This document shows, in pieces, positions 33,746 to 45,754 of a stretch of DNA of 64,000 nucleotides. The DNA is from Delphinapterus leucas (Eukaryota > Chordata > Mammalia > Artiodactyla > Monodontidae). Within the stretch, counting starts at the first letter, position 1. Every line of letters starts with the position of its first letter. The translations under genes and the position numbers were made by a program. The notes beneath the pieces are model-generated. The model was given only the letters and a program-made list of their open reading frames with translations. It had not been told where the DNA came from and searched no databases. The DNA lies in contig NW_022098044.1 in assembly GCF_002288925.2 (NCBI RefSeq), positions 10,403,100 to 10,467,099 on the forward strand, read 5' to 3'.

Positions 33746-34262
33746 TCCTGGGTCTTGGACTAAAGCAACATTTTTGGAGAAGGAGCCTTAAGTTGAATGC
33801 AATTTTTTAGGAGGCATGTTGTTATATGAGGGAGCTCTCATTTTGTACTACTTTTTATAGCAGTGATCACAAGCACTGCATTTAGTCAAATATGTATAGT
33901 ATATCTGCATATTGTACTTCATAAAACTAAAATGTATATACATTATTTATACAGAATAACATAGTACCTAATCGTGAACTCTTTTATTTAATGATATTTA
34001 ATCAGAGGTAGAGAAAGAAGAATGGAACTTTAAAGAAATAGCTGTTTCTGGGGCAAATCTCTGAAATGGAGGAGGGGCAGGATAGATGGTGGCCCATCTA
34101 TAGCTTTTGCCTGAGAGCCTGAGGTCCTAGATATGGAGCATGTTGGGCAGCAGGTGTGACGGCCCCAAGTCAGGTAGCTGGAGAAAACCATTAGCAACTT
34201 GAGGTAGAAGATCACTGCCAAGTGAGAAGAGCAGTGAGGTCTGTATGAATTCCTGAGTAGAA
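33746..34262 (+). other. Intron 4 sequence, nothing recognised
   Basis: No gene or repeat named. Confidence 0.4.
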
Positions 34263-34264
34263 TA

Positions 34265-34617
34265 CAGTTAGCCCTCTGGATCTGAAGGTTCCACATCCGC
34301 AGATTCAGCAAACCTCAGACTGAAAATACTTGGGGGATAAAAATATTCCAGAAAGTTCTAAAAAGCAAAACTTGAATTTGCCATGCTGCCAACTATTTAT
34401 ATAGCGTTCACATTGTATTTGTAACTATTTATGTAACATTTACATTGTATTAAGTATTATAAGTAATCTAGAGATGATTGAAAGTATATGGGAAGATGTA
34501 CGTAGGTTATATGCAGATACTGTGCCGTTTTATATAAGGGGCTTAAGCATTCACGGGTTTCAGTATTTGGTGGCAGAGTCCTGGAATCAGCCCCCAACAG
34601 ATACCATGGGTGGACTG
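34265..34617. mobile_element. TcMar-Tigger-type DNA transposon with TA duplication
   Basis: The left end CAGTTAGCCCTCTGGAT and the right end, read in reverse, CAGTCCACCCATGGTAT are imperfect inverted repeats, each bounded by TA. The interior (TTCCACATCCGCAGATTCAG, AGTAATCTAGAGATGATTGA) is typical of a non-autonomous Tigger. 353 bases, no transposase. Confidence 0.82.
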
Positions 34618-34639
34618 TAATCATTCAAGGGGAGGGTAA

Positions 34640-34770
34640 TCATAGAAAGGGAAATTAATGTTGATTGGGCAGCTGCCAAGTGCGGGGCATTGGGCTAGGT
34701 ACTTTAAGCCCAGTCATCTTTAATACAGTAGATAGTAACATCCCTGTGTAACAGATCAGCAAGCTGAGGC
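34640..34770 (-). mobile_element. MIR SINE fragment
   Basis: GGGCATTGGGCTAGGTACTT and AACAGATCAGCAAGCTGAGG fit MIR. Confidence 0.6.
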
Positions 34771-35299
34771 TTAAAGTGCCTAAAACTTAAACAAACAAAC
34801 AAACCAAAGAAAACACAAAACACGTTCTTTCCACTATACTACAGAATTTGAGAATTTAAAAGCACGAATATTATAATAAATATATGTAAAAATTTACAGA
34901 ATTTGTTGACTTCTGATTCCAAAACCAGAATTCCAGGAGACCACACAGTAGGAACAAAGGCTAAAGGTATGGCAGGGGGTGGGGAGGAATGGGAACATTA
35001 GGGGTGAAGGCCACTGGAGATTGGGAACTTTGCATAAACTGCCGCTAGACAAAGGGTCTGCCAGCTGAGGCATTAGTGGCATTTTGGGCAGTGCAGTTGT
35101 TCATTGAACTGTGGATATCCCTGACCCCCTCTACTAAATGCTAGTAGGTCCTCTGCCTGATACATTTCCAAATGCCCTCTGGGGTGGGAGCAGTGCTATC
35201 CTAGATGAAGAGCACTGAGTTAGAGTAGGGTGTGTGTGTATGGGATTAGGCCGAGAGAAGTTTGAAGAAGTAGATAATGGTCAGACTGTGGAGAACCTT
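34771..35299 (+). other. Intron 4 sequence, mostly unrecognised
   Basis: A DNA-transposon-like phrase at 35090-35200 (AAATGCCCTCTGG, GCTATCC) is too weak to call. Confidence 0.35.
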
Positions 35300-35760
35300 G
35301 TCCTCTGTTTCTAAGTCCAATGTACACTCCCCAGTGCCCTTCTCACCAAGCAGTTTTGATACTTCCTCATTCTTAAAGCATTCTTTGTTTCTATTTTTAG
35401 GTTTTATCTACCTTTCTGGCCATTTCATCTGGCATTTTGAGCTTCTTACCTCTTAAATGATCCCTCTTCTCTTTTCTTTTAGGCACTCTTTTCTTAGGAA
35501 ATCTCACACAGTCCCATGACTTCAGTTATCTTTCTGCTAGTGATTCCTAAAGTACCATCCGAACTCACCTCACTTCAAACTCAGTTATGTCCAAAACTGC
35601 ATCTCTATCCCCCTGTATTTCCAGACTGACAGTTCTGGAAAGGTTTTAGGAAAACTTCTTGGCATTCCCCTCACTGCCCATAGACTGAAATAGATATACT
35701 TATCTTGTTTCCACCCGAGCACCTTCAGTTACTTTTGCCGTGACATTTAACACAGTGTGT
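35300..35760 (+). mobile_element. L2 LINE fragment
   Basis: TCATCTGGCATTTTGAGCTT and CTCAGTTATGTCCAAAACTG follow the L2 consensus region with ACATGTCCAAAAC. Confidence 0.55.
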
Positions 35761-35789
35761 TGTTTTTGCTTATTTGCCTGTTTAAGAGC

Positions 35790-35970
35790 ACACACTCCAG
35801 AGCCTGCATGTCTCGGCTTGATTCCTGGCTCTGCCGCTTAAGAACCATATGGCTTGTGCCTTAGGAACTTATGTGTGGACAGGAAATCGTGATAGCACCT
35901 AGCTTATATGGTGGATGTGAGCATTAAATATATGGAAAGTGCTTAGAACATAGTAAATATTTATTTCATT
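35790..35970 (+). mobile_element. MIR SINE
   Basis: GATTCCTGGCTCTGCCGCTTA, TAGCACCTAGCTTATATGGT and GTGCTTAGAACATAGTAAAT match MIR from its tRNA part to its tail. Confidence 0.75.
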
Positions 35971-35989
35971 CTTTTGTTTGTTTACCCCC

Positions 35990-36115
35990 CGCCACCTCCA
36001 GATACTGTTAAGGTAAGGATCAGACTGTCTCGCTCACTACTGTATTTCCAGATATTAGCACAATACTTGGCACATACTGGTTATTCATTGTTGAATTCAT
36101 TTGTCCATCTACTAC
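35990..36115 (+). mobile_element. L2 LINE 3' end
   Basis: TTTCCAGATATTAGCACAAT, ACTTGGCACATACTGG and TTGTTGAATTCATTTG are the last bases of L2. Confidence 0.7.
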
Positions 36116-38426
36116 CAGCGAAATAGTTCATCAAAAATTCCTTTCTTCATGAATCTTATATCTACTAGAGGGAGACAAAATAAAATAAATGTTAGGTGGT
36201 AATAAGTGCAGGAGAGAAAATAAAGCAGGTTGAGGGGTGGGTAGGTATGGCTTGATATTTTATATAGGGTGCTTAGGAAACGCATCCCTGATAAGATGGC
36301 ATTTGAGCAAAAACCAGAAGAAAGTAAGAGAAGAGAGAGATAGGTTCTTCCCTGGAGAAGAACATTCCAGGTAAATGGAACAAGTCCAAAGGCCTTGGGG
36401 CTGGTATAGCCGAATGGAAGTGAGAAAGGGGGGGGGGATAATAGGAGATGAGGTAGGGATGGGGAAAGAGGAGCGGAAAAGTCGTCACTGCCTCTGGAGA
36501 GGGGAGCTAGGTAAGTGTGGGGACTAACTTTTCAAAAATGTTGTACCATGTGCATATAGCCTCTTTATCACCCTGGGTCTTCTAGGTCCAGTGCACTGAA
36601 GAAAGAGTACAGCCCTCTCTTAATGTAAGCTTTATACAGTAAACAGTTTAAATTGCTGTCTCCTGCTCTGAGGCAAAGTCTGAGTTTGAAGCTAGATAAG
36701 TTGTAGATTGTCTACACATTATCCCTTCACCTTAGCCTAGAAACTGTGATTAACTCCGGAGTACAAGTGGGAGGGCCAAGGGAGTGTGTGCACAGTAGTG
36801 GTAATGGCCCAGAGTACACCTCAGGACACATTTATGAGTCTGAAAGCACGTCCATCTAGATTGGGGAAAACAATTTGCTACATTGACATCTTGGTCATTG
36901 ATAAATCTTTGTGGCCTTATCTGCTTATGACCTCAAGAATTAAGGTCCATATTCTGTAGAGAACAAGTTGCTCCATCTGTTTCTGAAGTTAGCCAGTCTG
37001 TACCGTGAGACATTTTTAGCAGGTTAGGGCAGAGGGATGCCCAGACCCATCCGCCTGCAGTTGAACTCCTGATAGCACTGAAGGGAAGTCATCCTGTCAA
37101 AGCCTGGAGTTGAGCACTTCCTGTTTTTTTGCCCAGTCACTATAAAGTGCATCCCTTTAGATTTTCGGAATCAATATATCTGAATTTACCCTAGAAGAAT
37201 CATGTTAATGTTGTTTAGAAACCTCAGGGAAGGAATGGAAGGTTCCTTGCTGACTGGGCCTGACCCCCTTGGGCTTTAAGACTGCTGCTTCTTTTCCTAC
37301 CTACAGAATGAGAGAAATGGGCACATTCCACACAGGTCTGTCCCTGGCACCCTGCTGGCTTTCTCTTTTTACATTCATCCTTGGGCACTCGTCTGCTTTG
37401 ATACACATGGGCGACAGATCTACATCTCATTCTGACCCAGGCTAAAGGCTTGTGTTTATTGGAGTGTACAGCACCTTTCCATCTGGATGACCTGCCATCA
37501 CTTCCAACTTAGTGTACACCAAACCGCTCATTTTCTCCTACTTTCCTCACCTCCTCTCTTGCCTACCCCTCACCCACTTACCCACTCAGCTGTGGTCTTC
37601 TCTTCTTAACTTTCCTTATTGTGTCAGCGATATCATCTTTCTTCAAGGCATGAAATCTCGGATGTGTACTTTGCTTTCTATTTCCAAGTGGTCGCAAAAT
37701 GGTATTGGTTCTTCTTTCAGGGTCCGCTTCAGTCCCACCTCTGCCTTTCCTTCTCTTTTCCTTTCCCCTTTCCTTTCCTTTTCCTTCCTGGGTAACTAAT
37801 ATATCAGCTCTAGGTAACTACTGCAGCTATATCCAGTCTTTCTCCCAACCTTTTTCACTCAGTCTAATCTTCCATAGAAAACATTTCTCCCATTTTCCCT
37901 TCAGTCTACATTCTTCCTTCTGACCTCAAAGGATCTCTGGATTGTGGATCCTCTTGTCCCTCAGGCTGTCTCTGCTTTGGAACGGAGACCCCTCAGGCCA
38001 ATCAGACAGTCTTCCTCTGTTTTTCATACATACCTTGTCAATTCCCACCTCTTTGCCTTTGCCTATGCCTTGTCCCCACCCTGAAATACCCTCATCTTCT
38101 CCCTAACAAGCTTTCAAGATTTCAGCACCCAGCTCAAGTTTTACATTTGATGAAGTCTTCTCTGGACTCCAGTATTGTAGGTCTCCAAGTTATTTGTCTT
38201 CTTACTCTTGCTTTAAAGTTTTTATTCCTAATTGTTTCCAATAGGATTTAAACTCTTGGAATAGTGTCAGTATGTAATAGTTTGTTAGTTATCTGAACAG
38301 TACAGGGCACTCAAATATAGTTGGTAGGTTAATTGTTGCAGTTGATTGATTGTCCAAATTTTGTGTGGTTTTTTAATTTTTTTAATTTTCAAAGCACTTT
38401 TCAGATATAATGTCTGATTAACACAG
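36116..38426 (+). other. Intron 4 sequence, few recognisable repeats
   Basis: 36290-36410 (GGCATTTGAGCAAAAACCAG, AACATTCCAGGTAAATGGAA, CAAAGGCCTTGGGG) is an old dispersed repeat whose family I cannot fix. 37980-38180 has L2-like phrases. A G9 run occurs near 36427. No coding signal. Confidence 0.4.
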
Positions 38427-38439
38427 CTAGAGGCCTTTT

Positions 38440-38625
38440 TTTTTTTTTTGCCGTATGCGGGCCTCTCACTGTTGTGGCCTCTCCCGTTGTGGAGCGCAGG
38501 CTCAGCGGCCATGGCTCACGGGCCCAGCCGCTCCGCGCCATGTGGGATCTTCCCGGACCGGAGCACGAACCCGTGTCCCCTGCATCGGCAGGCGGACTCT
38601 CAACCACTGCGCCACCAGGGAAGCC
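38440..38625 (-). mobile_element. CHR-2-like SINE with an internal deletion
   Basis: Duplication CTAGAGGCCTTTT / CTAGAGGCCTATTTT at 38427 and 38626. The body lacks about 20 bases found in the other copies after GTTGTGGAGCGCAGG. Confidence 0.93.
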
Positions 38626-38799
38626 CTAGAGGCCTATTTTTAAAAACTAGATTCTAATTAGACCTCAACTTTCAAGGTTATGACCTGTGTACACCCACTA
38701 GTTTCAGGGCATACATCAGTCTATCACTTAGCTTTGCCTTTGCTCCCTTGGGAGATAACATCTGGGTGGACTCAGGAGGAGCCCTGTGTTCCTTGAGTG

Positions 38800-38965
38800 G
38801 GATTCTGCCTGAAGTGGCTTCATGGGTTCTGGCTCTACTAGATTCTAACTTTGTGACTTAGGCAACCCTCCTAAAGACCTCCTTGTGCCTCAGTTTCTTC
38901 AGTTGTAAAACAGGGATGATACCATATTTAATTGATTCTTAGACTCCCTTTTTGGGTAATATTTA
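38800..38965 (+). mobile_element. MIR SINE
   Basis: CTTTGTGACTTAGGCAACCC, TGCCTCAGTTTCTTCAGTTG and AAAACAGGGATGATA match the MIR core. Confidence 0.78.
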
Positions 38966-39337
38966 TAACTTTACATATCAAATCCAAATTTGTCTTACAG
39001 TCAATGGCATTTCACAGTTTAATTAGCATTTCAACATTTTCCTTTTTAGTGATACATAAAATAATGGTGTGATTTATAATCAAAGAGTCTTGGCATCTAC
39101 CATTCACGGTTATTTTGAGGATTGGAGTTAGTGGGTAACTGCTTAGCTCAATAAATGATGATTTTTGTCTTTATTTTTACTTTTTTCCTACAGTTCTCTC
39201 TGCCTTCTATATTACCCCCTTAACTTCACCCTTTACACACCTGCCTAATGACATATTAAAAGTGTGTTTTTGACTAACTCCCTTGTTTGAATTTTTCAGT
39301 GGCTCTGTATCCCCCCATAGCAGTGATTCTTCTTCTT

Positions 39338-39548
39338 CTTTTTTTTTTTCTTTTTTGCGGTACGCGGGCCTCTCACTGTTGTGGCCTTTCCCGTTGCGGA
39401 GCACAGGTTCCAGACGCGCAGGCTCAGCGGCCATGGCTCACGGGCCCAGCCGCTCCGTGGCATGTGGGATCTTCCCGGACCGGGGCACAAACCCGTGTCC
39501 CCTGCATCGGCAGGCGGACTCTCAACCACTGCACCACCAGGGAAGCCC
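39338..39548 (-). mobile_element. CHR-2-like SINE
   Basis: Complete body and head after a CTT/T tail. I found no clear duplication, which fits tail-region slippage or a small deletion. Confidence 0.9.
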
Positions 39549-39574
39549 TATTTCCTGCATCATTTTATTTTATC

Positions 39575-39770
39575 TTTAAATAGTATGTCAGGTAAGAACT
39601 CTTGTTCTCCCCATTTTACAGATGGAGAAACTGAGCTTTAGAGCTAGGATGCCTCAGTTTCTCCAAAGTCTCACAACTAGTAAGTGGCAGAGACAGAATT
39701 CAGACCCTGGACTCTGATTTCAGAGCCTGCACTCTCCACACAGCTATACTCCCTTAGTGTCCTCTCCTGC
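39575..39770 (-). mobile_element. MIR SINE
   Basis: CCCCATTTTACAGATGGAGA, CTCACAACTAGTAAGTGGCA and AGAATTCAGACCCTGGACTC follow MIR in reverse. Confidence 0.78.
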
Positions 39771-40104
39771 TTTAGCATCCTCAATGTGGTAAGAATGTAT
39801 TAAGCTCATGTTTTGTTAACAGATAACCAGCCAGAGAGAGGATAAAATTCAAGAGAACAAAGCCTGGACCATTTTCTTTACAAAGTGTTGTGCTTAGCAT
39901 TTGGGACCAATATTGCAAACAGGCAGGAAATGAGGGAGGATGAAACAGTAGACAAAAAAGAAAGTCCTGCTAGAACATTTTTAAAAAATTACTTCACAGA
40001 GAACTCTGACTCATTATAGGAATTTTTTTTTTTTTTAAGGAAGGAGTAAAATGCAATGAGTATACTTGGCTACAGTCAACAATACATACTCAAGAACACA
40101 AAAC

Positions 40105-40460
40105 AGGACTTGCCTGGTGGCGCAGTGGTTAAGAATCTGCCTGCCAATGCAGGGGACACGGGTTTGAGCCCTGGTCTTGGAGGATCCCACATGCTGCGGA
40201 GCAACTAAGTCCATGCACCACAACTACTGAGCCTGTGCTCTAGAGCCCGTGAGCCACAACTACTGAGCCCGCGTGCCACAACTACTGAATCCCGTGCGCC
40301 TAGAGCCCGTGCTCCGCAACAAGAGAAGCCACCACAATGAGAAGCCCGCACACCACAACGAAGAGAAGCCCCCGCTCGCCGCAACTAGAGAAAGCCCGCG
40401 CGCAGCAACAAAGACCCAATGCAGCCAAAAATAAATAAATAAATAAATTTATTTTTTAAA
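40105..40460 (+). mobile_element. Long-form CHR SINE, sense to AP3S2
   Basis: The head GGACTTGCCTGGTGGCGCAG runs through to the tail (AAATA)n. Duplication AGAACACAAAAC / AGAGCACAAAAC at 40093-40104 and 40461-40472. One of only four copies on the + strand. Confidence 0.93.
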
Positions 40461-40572
40461 AGAGCACAAAACATAAAACCAGCAAGTGAGTAATCCTTTT
40501 TAAAGAAGAAGAATTATTAGGAGAGCATAAAGAATAGTTTTTTGTTTTGTTTTGTTTGGAGACTTTACCATG

Positions 40573-40987
40573 ATTTTTTTCTTTTTTAATTTTATTTATT
40601 TTTTGGCTACATTGGGTCTTCGTTGCTGTGCACGGGCTTTCTCTAGTTGCAGCAAGTGGGGGCTACTCTTCATTGCGGTGCGTGGGCTTCTCATTGCAGA
40701 GGCTTCTCTTGTTGCAGAGCGTGGGCCCTAGGCACGTGGGCTTCAGTAGTTGCAGCTTGTGAGCTCAGTAGTTGCAGTGTGCAAGCTCTAGGGCACACGG
40801 GCTTCAGTAGTTGTGGTGTGCAGGCTCAGTAGTTGAGGTGTGTGGGCTCTAGGGCTCAGGCTCAGTAGTTGTGGCGCATGGCCTTGGTTGCTCCACGGCA
40901 TGTGGGATCTGCCTGGACCAGGGATAAAACCCATGTCCCCTGCATTGTCAGGCAGATTCTTAACCACTGCACCACCAGGGAATTCCC
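40573..40987 (-). mobile_element. Long-form CHR SINE, facing the previous copy tail to tail
   Basis: TTGGCTACATTGGGTCTTCG ... GGGAATTCCC. AAGAATAGTT occurs at 40530 and 40990, so the inserted unit may also include the T-rich 40541-40572. Confidence 0.9.
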
Positions 40988-40989
40988 TG

Positions 40990-41245
40990 AAGAATAGTTA
41001 ATGAGTTACTGAGTGACTTGCCATTTCCCTTGCCTGGATAGCGTCTCTTCCATTTACTGGTTAGTTTAAGGCCCAGCCTTGTCTAAAATTCCACAGCATT
41101 TTGTACTTGGGTCACAGTCTTCCTTTTATTATAGTTAATTCCATGCATGTTTTATCTTCCCTCCTTGACTAAGCCCTTTGAGGCCAGGGTCCAAATCTTA
41201 TCTTCATTTCTTCCTTCTGGCTTTAACATTCTGTGATGTTAAGTA
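40990..41245 (+). mobile_element. L2 LINE 3' fragment
   Basis: CCTCCTTGACTAAGCCCTTT, GAGGCCAGGGTCCAAATCTT. Split from any upstream part by the SINE. Confidence 0.55.
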
Positions 41246-41271
41246 TATTTAAAGACAGATATTGATGGGAC

Positions 41272-41404
41272 TTTGCTGGTAGTCCAGTGGTTATGATTCA
41301 GCACTTCCAGTGCAGGGGTCACGGGTTCTAACCCTGGTCAGGGAGCTAAAATCCCACATGCCGTGCGGCGCGGCCAAGGAAATATTAAAAAAATTAAAAA
41401 TAAA
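41272..41404 (+). mobile_element. tRNA-derived SINE, short CHR-type copy, sense
   Basis: GGGACTTTGCTGGTAGTCCA ... GCGGCGCGGCCAAGG and an A-rich tail. GACAGATATTG and AATAGACATTG flank it. Confidence 0.82.
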
Positions 41405-41409
41405 ATAAA

Positions 41410-42665
41410 AATAGACATTGTTACAGATCACATTCTTTTAGTGAAAATGAGTGAATACTTGAACCTAATACATTATCTTGTTTGTGGGGGTACAGTGGGC
41501 TCACATATACATACTTAGTATATACAGATTCATCTCTAACCATTTGGCAAGAAGAAAGAGAATTAAATTCTAAATACAGAATGATTCTGTCCACAATTCT
41601 ACTCCCTTAGTCTGTGCCTGGAATGAGTGTGAGAGGGAAGATTTGAATCCGCTCTTCTTTGCCTCTCCTCTCATGTGCCTGTCATGTGCCTCCCATGAGC
41701 ATCTTACTGTGTTTAGAGTAATTTTAATCCTTAAAGATACAATACAGATTTTCAATCTGTGTGGTCCCTAAACAACAAGCCAGCCACTTTATCTAGTACT
41801 TAACTGAGGACAAAAAAAAGTAATCAAGAGGAAAGACTAGCCAGGTTGGACTGCATTGGTGATTTAAGGGATTTTGGCTATGCATAGTTTCCATCTTACT
41901 TGGTGACTTTAGAACTTAAACCTTATATAAGATGAGATTCCACTGTTTTCTCATTTTTTCATTGTGTGATCATGTGAGTGAAAGAGAAAGACAGAAAATC
42001 AAGGGCTAGGGATTGGGTCTTATGGAATTTCATGACAAGACATCTGGAGAAAACTGTGGAAAATGTCTAGTCTAAAAACCAAGGAAGGTCATGAAAGTGG
42101 TTCAGGAGACACTAATAGCAAGGAAAAGAGAAAAACAGAACTTTACAAAGCAGATTGCTTTCTCTGCCTGCTCTCTTTACTTTAGCAGAGCATACCAGGT
42201 TTCTGGAAGGCATTTTTATGCCCTCTTCCCCTTTTCATTTCTTTCTAAAATGGATAATATGGGAACTAGAGACTTACTTTGGAAAAAATGACTCTCAGAT
42301 GTTTCTCTTCCCCTATCAGTACTGAGTCCACTTGGAGCATCCTCCTACCCTTTTGCCTATTAATAGCCACCACACCCCCTAGCGTAGACAAAGAGATGAT
42401 GCATACCCCATCCCACCAAGAATCTCTTCCCTCCTTACTCTCTGGAGGCCTTTCCTAGGAACTGATGAAACCAACCAAGCTTTTTGACTTGGGGTAGAAA
42501 AAGTTATTAGCACTTAGATTTTATATAGTAGACTAGATATTTTATTAGTGATTAACAGTTCTTTTTTAAAACTTGAATGTTGCAATATTGGCATCCTCCG
42601 GTTCCAGTACAAGCACTGTGACCATGCTCTTTTGTATTTGATGAGCATTTTATTGTCTTCTCTGT
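41410..42665 (+). other. Intron 4 sequence, nothing recognised
   Basis: 1.25 kb without a repeat I can name or coding signal. Confidence 0.4.
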
Positions 42666-42680
42666 GGTAATAGTTGTTTT

Positions 42681-42893
42681 TTTTTTTTTTTTTTTTTTTT
42701 GCGGTATGTGGGCCTCTCACTGCTGTGGCCTCTCCCGCTGCGGAGCACAGGCTCCGGACGCGCAGGCTCAGCGGCCATGGCTCATGGGCCCAGCAGCTCC
42801 GCGGCATGTGGGATCTTCCTGGACCGGGGCACGAACCCGTGTCCCCTGCATCGGCAGGCGGACTCTCAACCACTGCGCCATGAGGGAAGCCCC
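42681..42893 (-). mobile_element. CHR-2-like SINE, left arm of a head-to-head pair
   Basis: Complete copy. Duplication GTAATAGTTGTTTT at 42666-42679 and 42894-42907. Confidence 0.94.
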
Positions 42894-42921
42894 GTAATAG
42901 TTGTTTTAAGAAAGATATGAG

Positions 42922-43280
42922 GGACGTCCCCGGTGGCGCAGTGGTTAAGAATCTGCCTGCCAATGCAGGGGACACGGGTTTGAGCCCTGGTCCGGGAAGA
43001 TCCCACATGCCACGGAGCAATGAAGCCCATGTGCCACAACTACTGAGCCTGCACTCTAGAGCCCACGAGCCGCAACTACTGAGCCCGTGTGCCACAACTG
43101 CTGAAGCCCGCATGCCTAGAGTCTGTGCTCTGCAACAAGAGAAGCCACCACAATGAGAAGCCCGCACACTGCAACCAAGAGTAGCCCCCGCTCGCCACAA
43201 CTAGAAAAAAAAAAAAAGCCCGTGCACAGCAATGAAGACCCAACACAGCCAAATAAAAATAAAAAATAAAAAAAATAAAA
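42922..43280 (+). mobile_element. Long-form CHR SINE, right arm of a head-to-head pair
   Basis: The head GGGACGTCCCCGGTGGCGCA runs to an A-rich tail. Duplication AAAGATATGAG at 42911-42921 and 43281-43291. Only 28 bases separate it from the preceding SINE. Confidence 0.94.
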
Positions 43281-43291
43281 AAAGATATGAG

Positions 43292-44679
43292 AGTATGGAT
43301 ACGAAGTGGGGATGTAAGCCCTTGTCTTGTGTGATACAGCAGGCTTTCATCCTCCAATGCAGAATACCTGGAGAGGGATTGATCTAGTTTAGAGATTTCT
43401 GTGGATATGATTGAGCTTGGAGTGTGGTGAGTGTTGACATGTCACTACCCTTTCTGCCCATGGAGTTCCGCTAGATGGGTTCCTGCCATCCCAATATAGA
43501 ACTGCATTTTACGATAGAAACAGTATTATTCATGGTACTTAGTTGTAGATGCAGGGGTGCTTTATGGTATCACATTCTAGGTAACATGGATTTGAGTCAG
43601 CTTTTGTGTCCTGCTTGCATGAGAACCTTATTTATTATAACTATAGAAAAATACATTGTAACTTTAATATTTAAAAATAAACTTTTGGAACATGGCCAGC
43701 AATGTCTGGAGACTGTATTTTTACTGGAGGAAAAAGAGTGATGTTTGTTATCTTCAAGCTCCAGGTCAGTTTGCTTTTAGTGATTGCTGGAGGACAGAGG
43801 GAACAACAAGTGCCCAGTGAACTGAGAAGGTATCTTGAGACTGAAAGACAAGACAGGCAGCTCTATATAATCGATGGATCAGTTTATTATAGGGTAATTC
43901 ACTCACAGGGTGGGATCGGGCAGTGATCTGGAAGCATTTGCAGCTACACTCCACACTGCCGAGGGGCCCTTGGGACAGTTTCATAGTTAACCTAGTGTAG
44001 GGGGGTATGTGCTCGGAAATGGGACATGCATTCCTAAGTCAAGATTTATGAATGGGTTACTAGTCTCATGGGTAACCAGGTATATGTCAGCAGAGGTCTT
44101 CATCATTGTTTGGGAACTAACAGAGCATAGAGGCCACCTGGTCAGAATGATTATTAAACAATATCTATTACATACCAATCCCCTGACAACAGAAGTGATT
44201 ACTGCACAGTACAGTCCCGGGTAGGATCAGCAGAAGGACAGGAGGAACTGTATGTGCCCAGGATGGCATCAGTTATGCTAACAGCCGTAGACAGTGATGG
44301 CTTCTGTTGACCTGGGATTGGATTCAGAACTTTTTTATCTTCAGTGAGAAACATAACCAAGGATGAACTTTTGAAGATCCTGGAATCCTCTATTCTTGGA
44401 TAGGTTTGTTGAAACTGACTTGTCTCCACCCCCTGTAGTTCCAGAGCTGTGTCCCTAAGGAGCACCTCTGTCCTTGAAGTGACACTTTTATTTTCCCTTT
44501 TAGACTGTATCAATCCTGACATGAAACGAGCAAGCTCATTTTAACCCACTTTTATCTGTGGAGGTTAACTCTTGTGTCCCAGGCAGTTAGAGTGTGCTTC
44601 TCAGTGCTAGAATGGGAAGCCAGGCCAACTCAAAAGGCCTGTGTCTCCTCAAAATCAGGACTTGTGAACCAGATGAGCC
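43292..44679 (+). other. Intron 4 sequence, family not recognised
   Basis: 43760-44330 has an LTR-like look (TATATAA near 43864, GGATCAGTTTATTATAGGG) but I cannot place it. No open frame of interest. Confidence 0.35.
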
Positions 44680-44890
44680 TCTTTCATCCATTCAACCAGA
44701 TTTATGAAGTACCGCTGTTACGAAGCACAGTGCTTGGCACTGGAGACCCAGAGAAGAATATGACATAGATTTTGCCTTCAAGGAAAAATCATGGTGGAGG
44801 AGAAGAACAGACAAGTGAAAAATATGACAGTGCACTGAATTGAGTGCCTCAGGAGAGATGCATACTAGGCACAGCAGTATCACTGAGAAG
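44680..44890 (+). mobile_element. L2-type fragment
   Basis: CAGTGCTTGGCACTGGAGAC, CTTCAAGGAAAAATC and GAGGTCCTTAG-like spacing fit the dispersed L2-class segment also seen at 33590 and 54320. Confidence 0.45.
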
Positions 44891-45754
44891 AGGGTGATTA
44901 TCTTAGCCTAGAGAGGTCCTTAGTCTTTCTTGAATTTACTCGGCCCAAGTCTTAAGTATTCATCACCTCAAATCTTGGAAGAATGGTTTTGCAGTCTCTG
45001 ATTTTTACAGAACTGCTAACAGGATCAGCATGAAGAATGGTAGAAGGTAGTGAGGGTTAGTATTAGCAATTCTCAGCAGAGTTCTCAGCATTACAAGCCC
45101 TTGTTCAATTAGAGAAGTGCTTTCTTTCCATCAGGAAGTCCCAGCAGGTTAAACAGTCATTTAACTCTCCTTCGATGCTTCCCAGTGTTATTTTCACCTT
45201 TCTGTGCATTTTTCACAGTGGAACTGCTTACCAAGCCTTTGTTGGCACAGAACCTCTGATTCAAGCCCTTCAGAACAGGAGAGTCACACCTTCCAGGAGT
45301 CCCAAAGCTGTACCTAAGCTCTATTGAATGCTCAACATGCACCAGATTTATTCTTATTTCATCTGTTAGTAAACTGGGTCACAGGAACACTTCCTGAGGG
45401 AGCCCAGGGTACAAACTTATAGGTCTCTATCCTGATCAGGACATTTCATATTGCCTCTAGGGAATGAGATGGGGAAGGTCTCAAACAGTTAGCTTATACT
45501 GACAGAAAAGAATACAGGGGCCACATTGGATGCCCAGTGGATCCAGTTATAGAAGCAAGTACCTTCAACAGAGGGAGGATGATGTGACAGCTTCCTGGAA
45601 AAGAAAAATGAAGGAGACGGATGTCCAGATGTGTGGGGAGGAGAGAATAGAGTCTCGATAGCAGGTTAAATTGCCTTCAGAGGAATAGACATCTTGACTG
45701 GTAATCATTCCTACTTTTTGACTGTTTTGAGGGTTGTTGTTTTTCTCTTTAATT
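44891..45754 (+). other. Intron 4 sequence, nothing recognised
   Basis: No gene or repeat named. Confidence 0.4.

Noticed and set aside
42514..43200. 228-codon open frame on the - strand, the longest in the window
   Set aside because: It runs through two SINEs and their junction. The translation is CHR SINE sequence (MVESPPADAGDTGSC-type residues) seen many times in the window, so it is not a gene.
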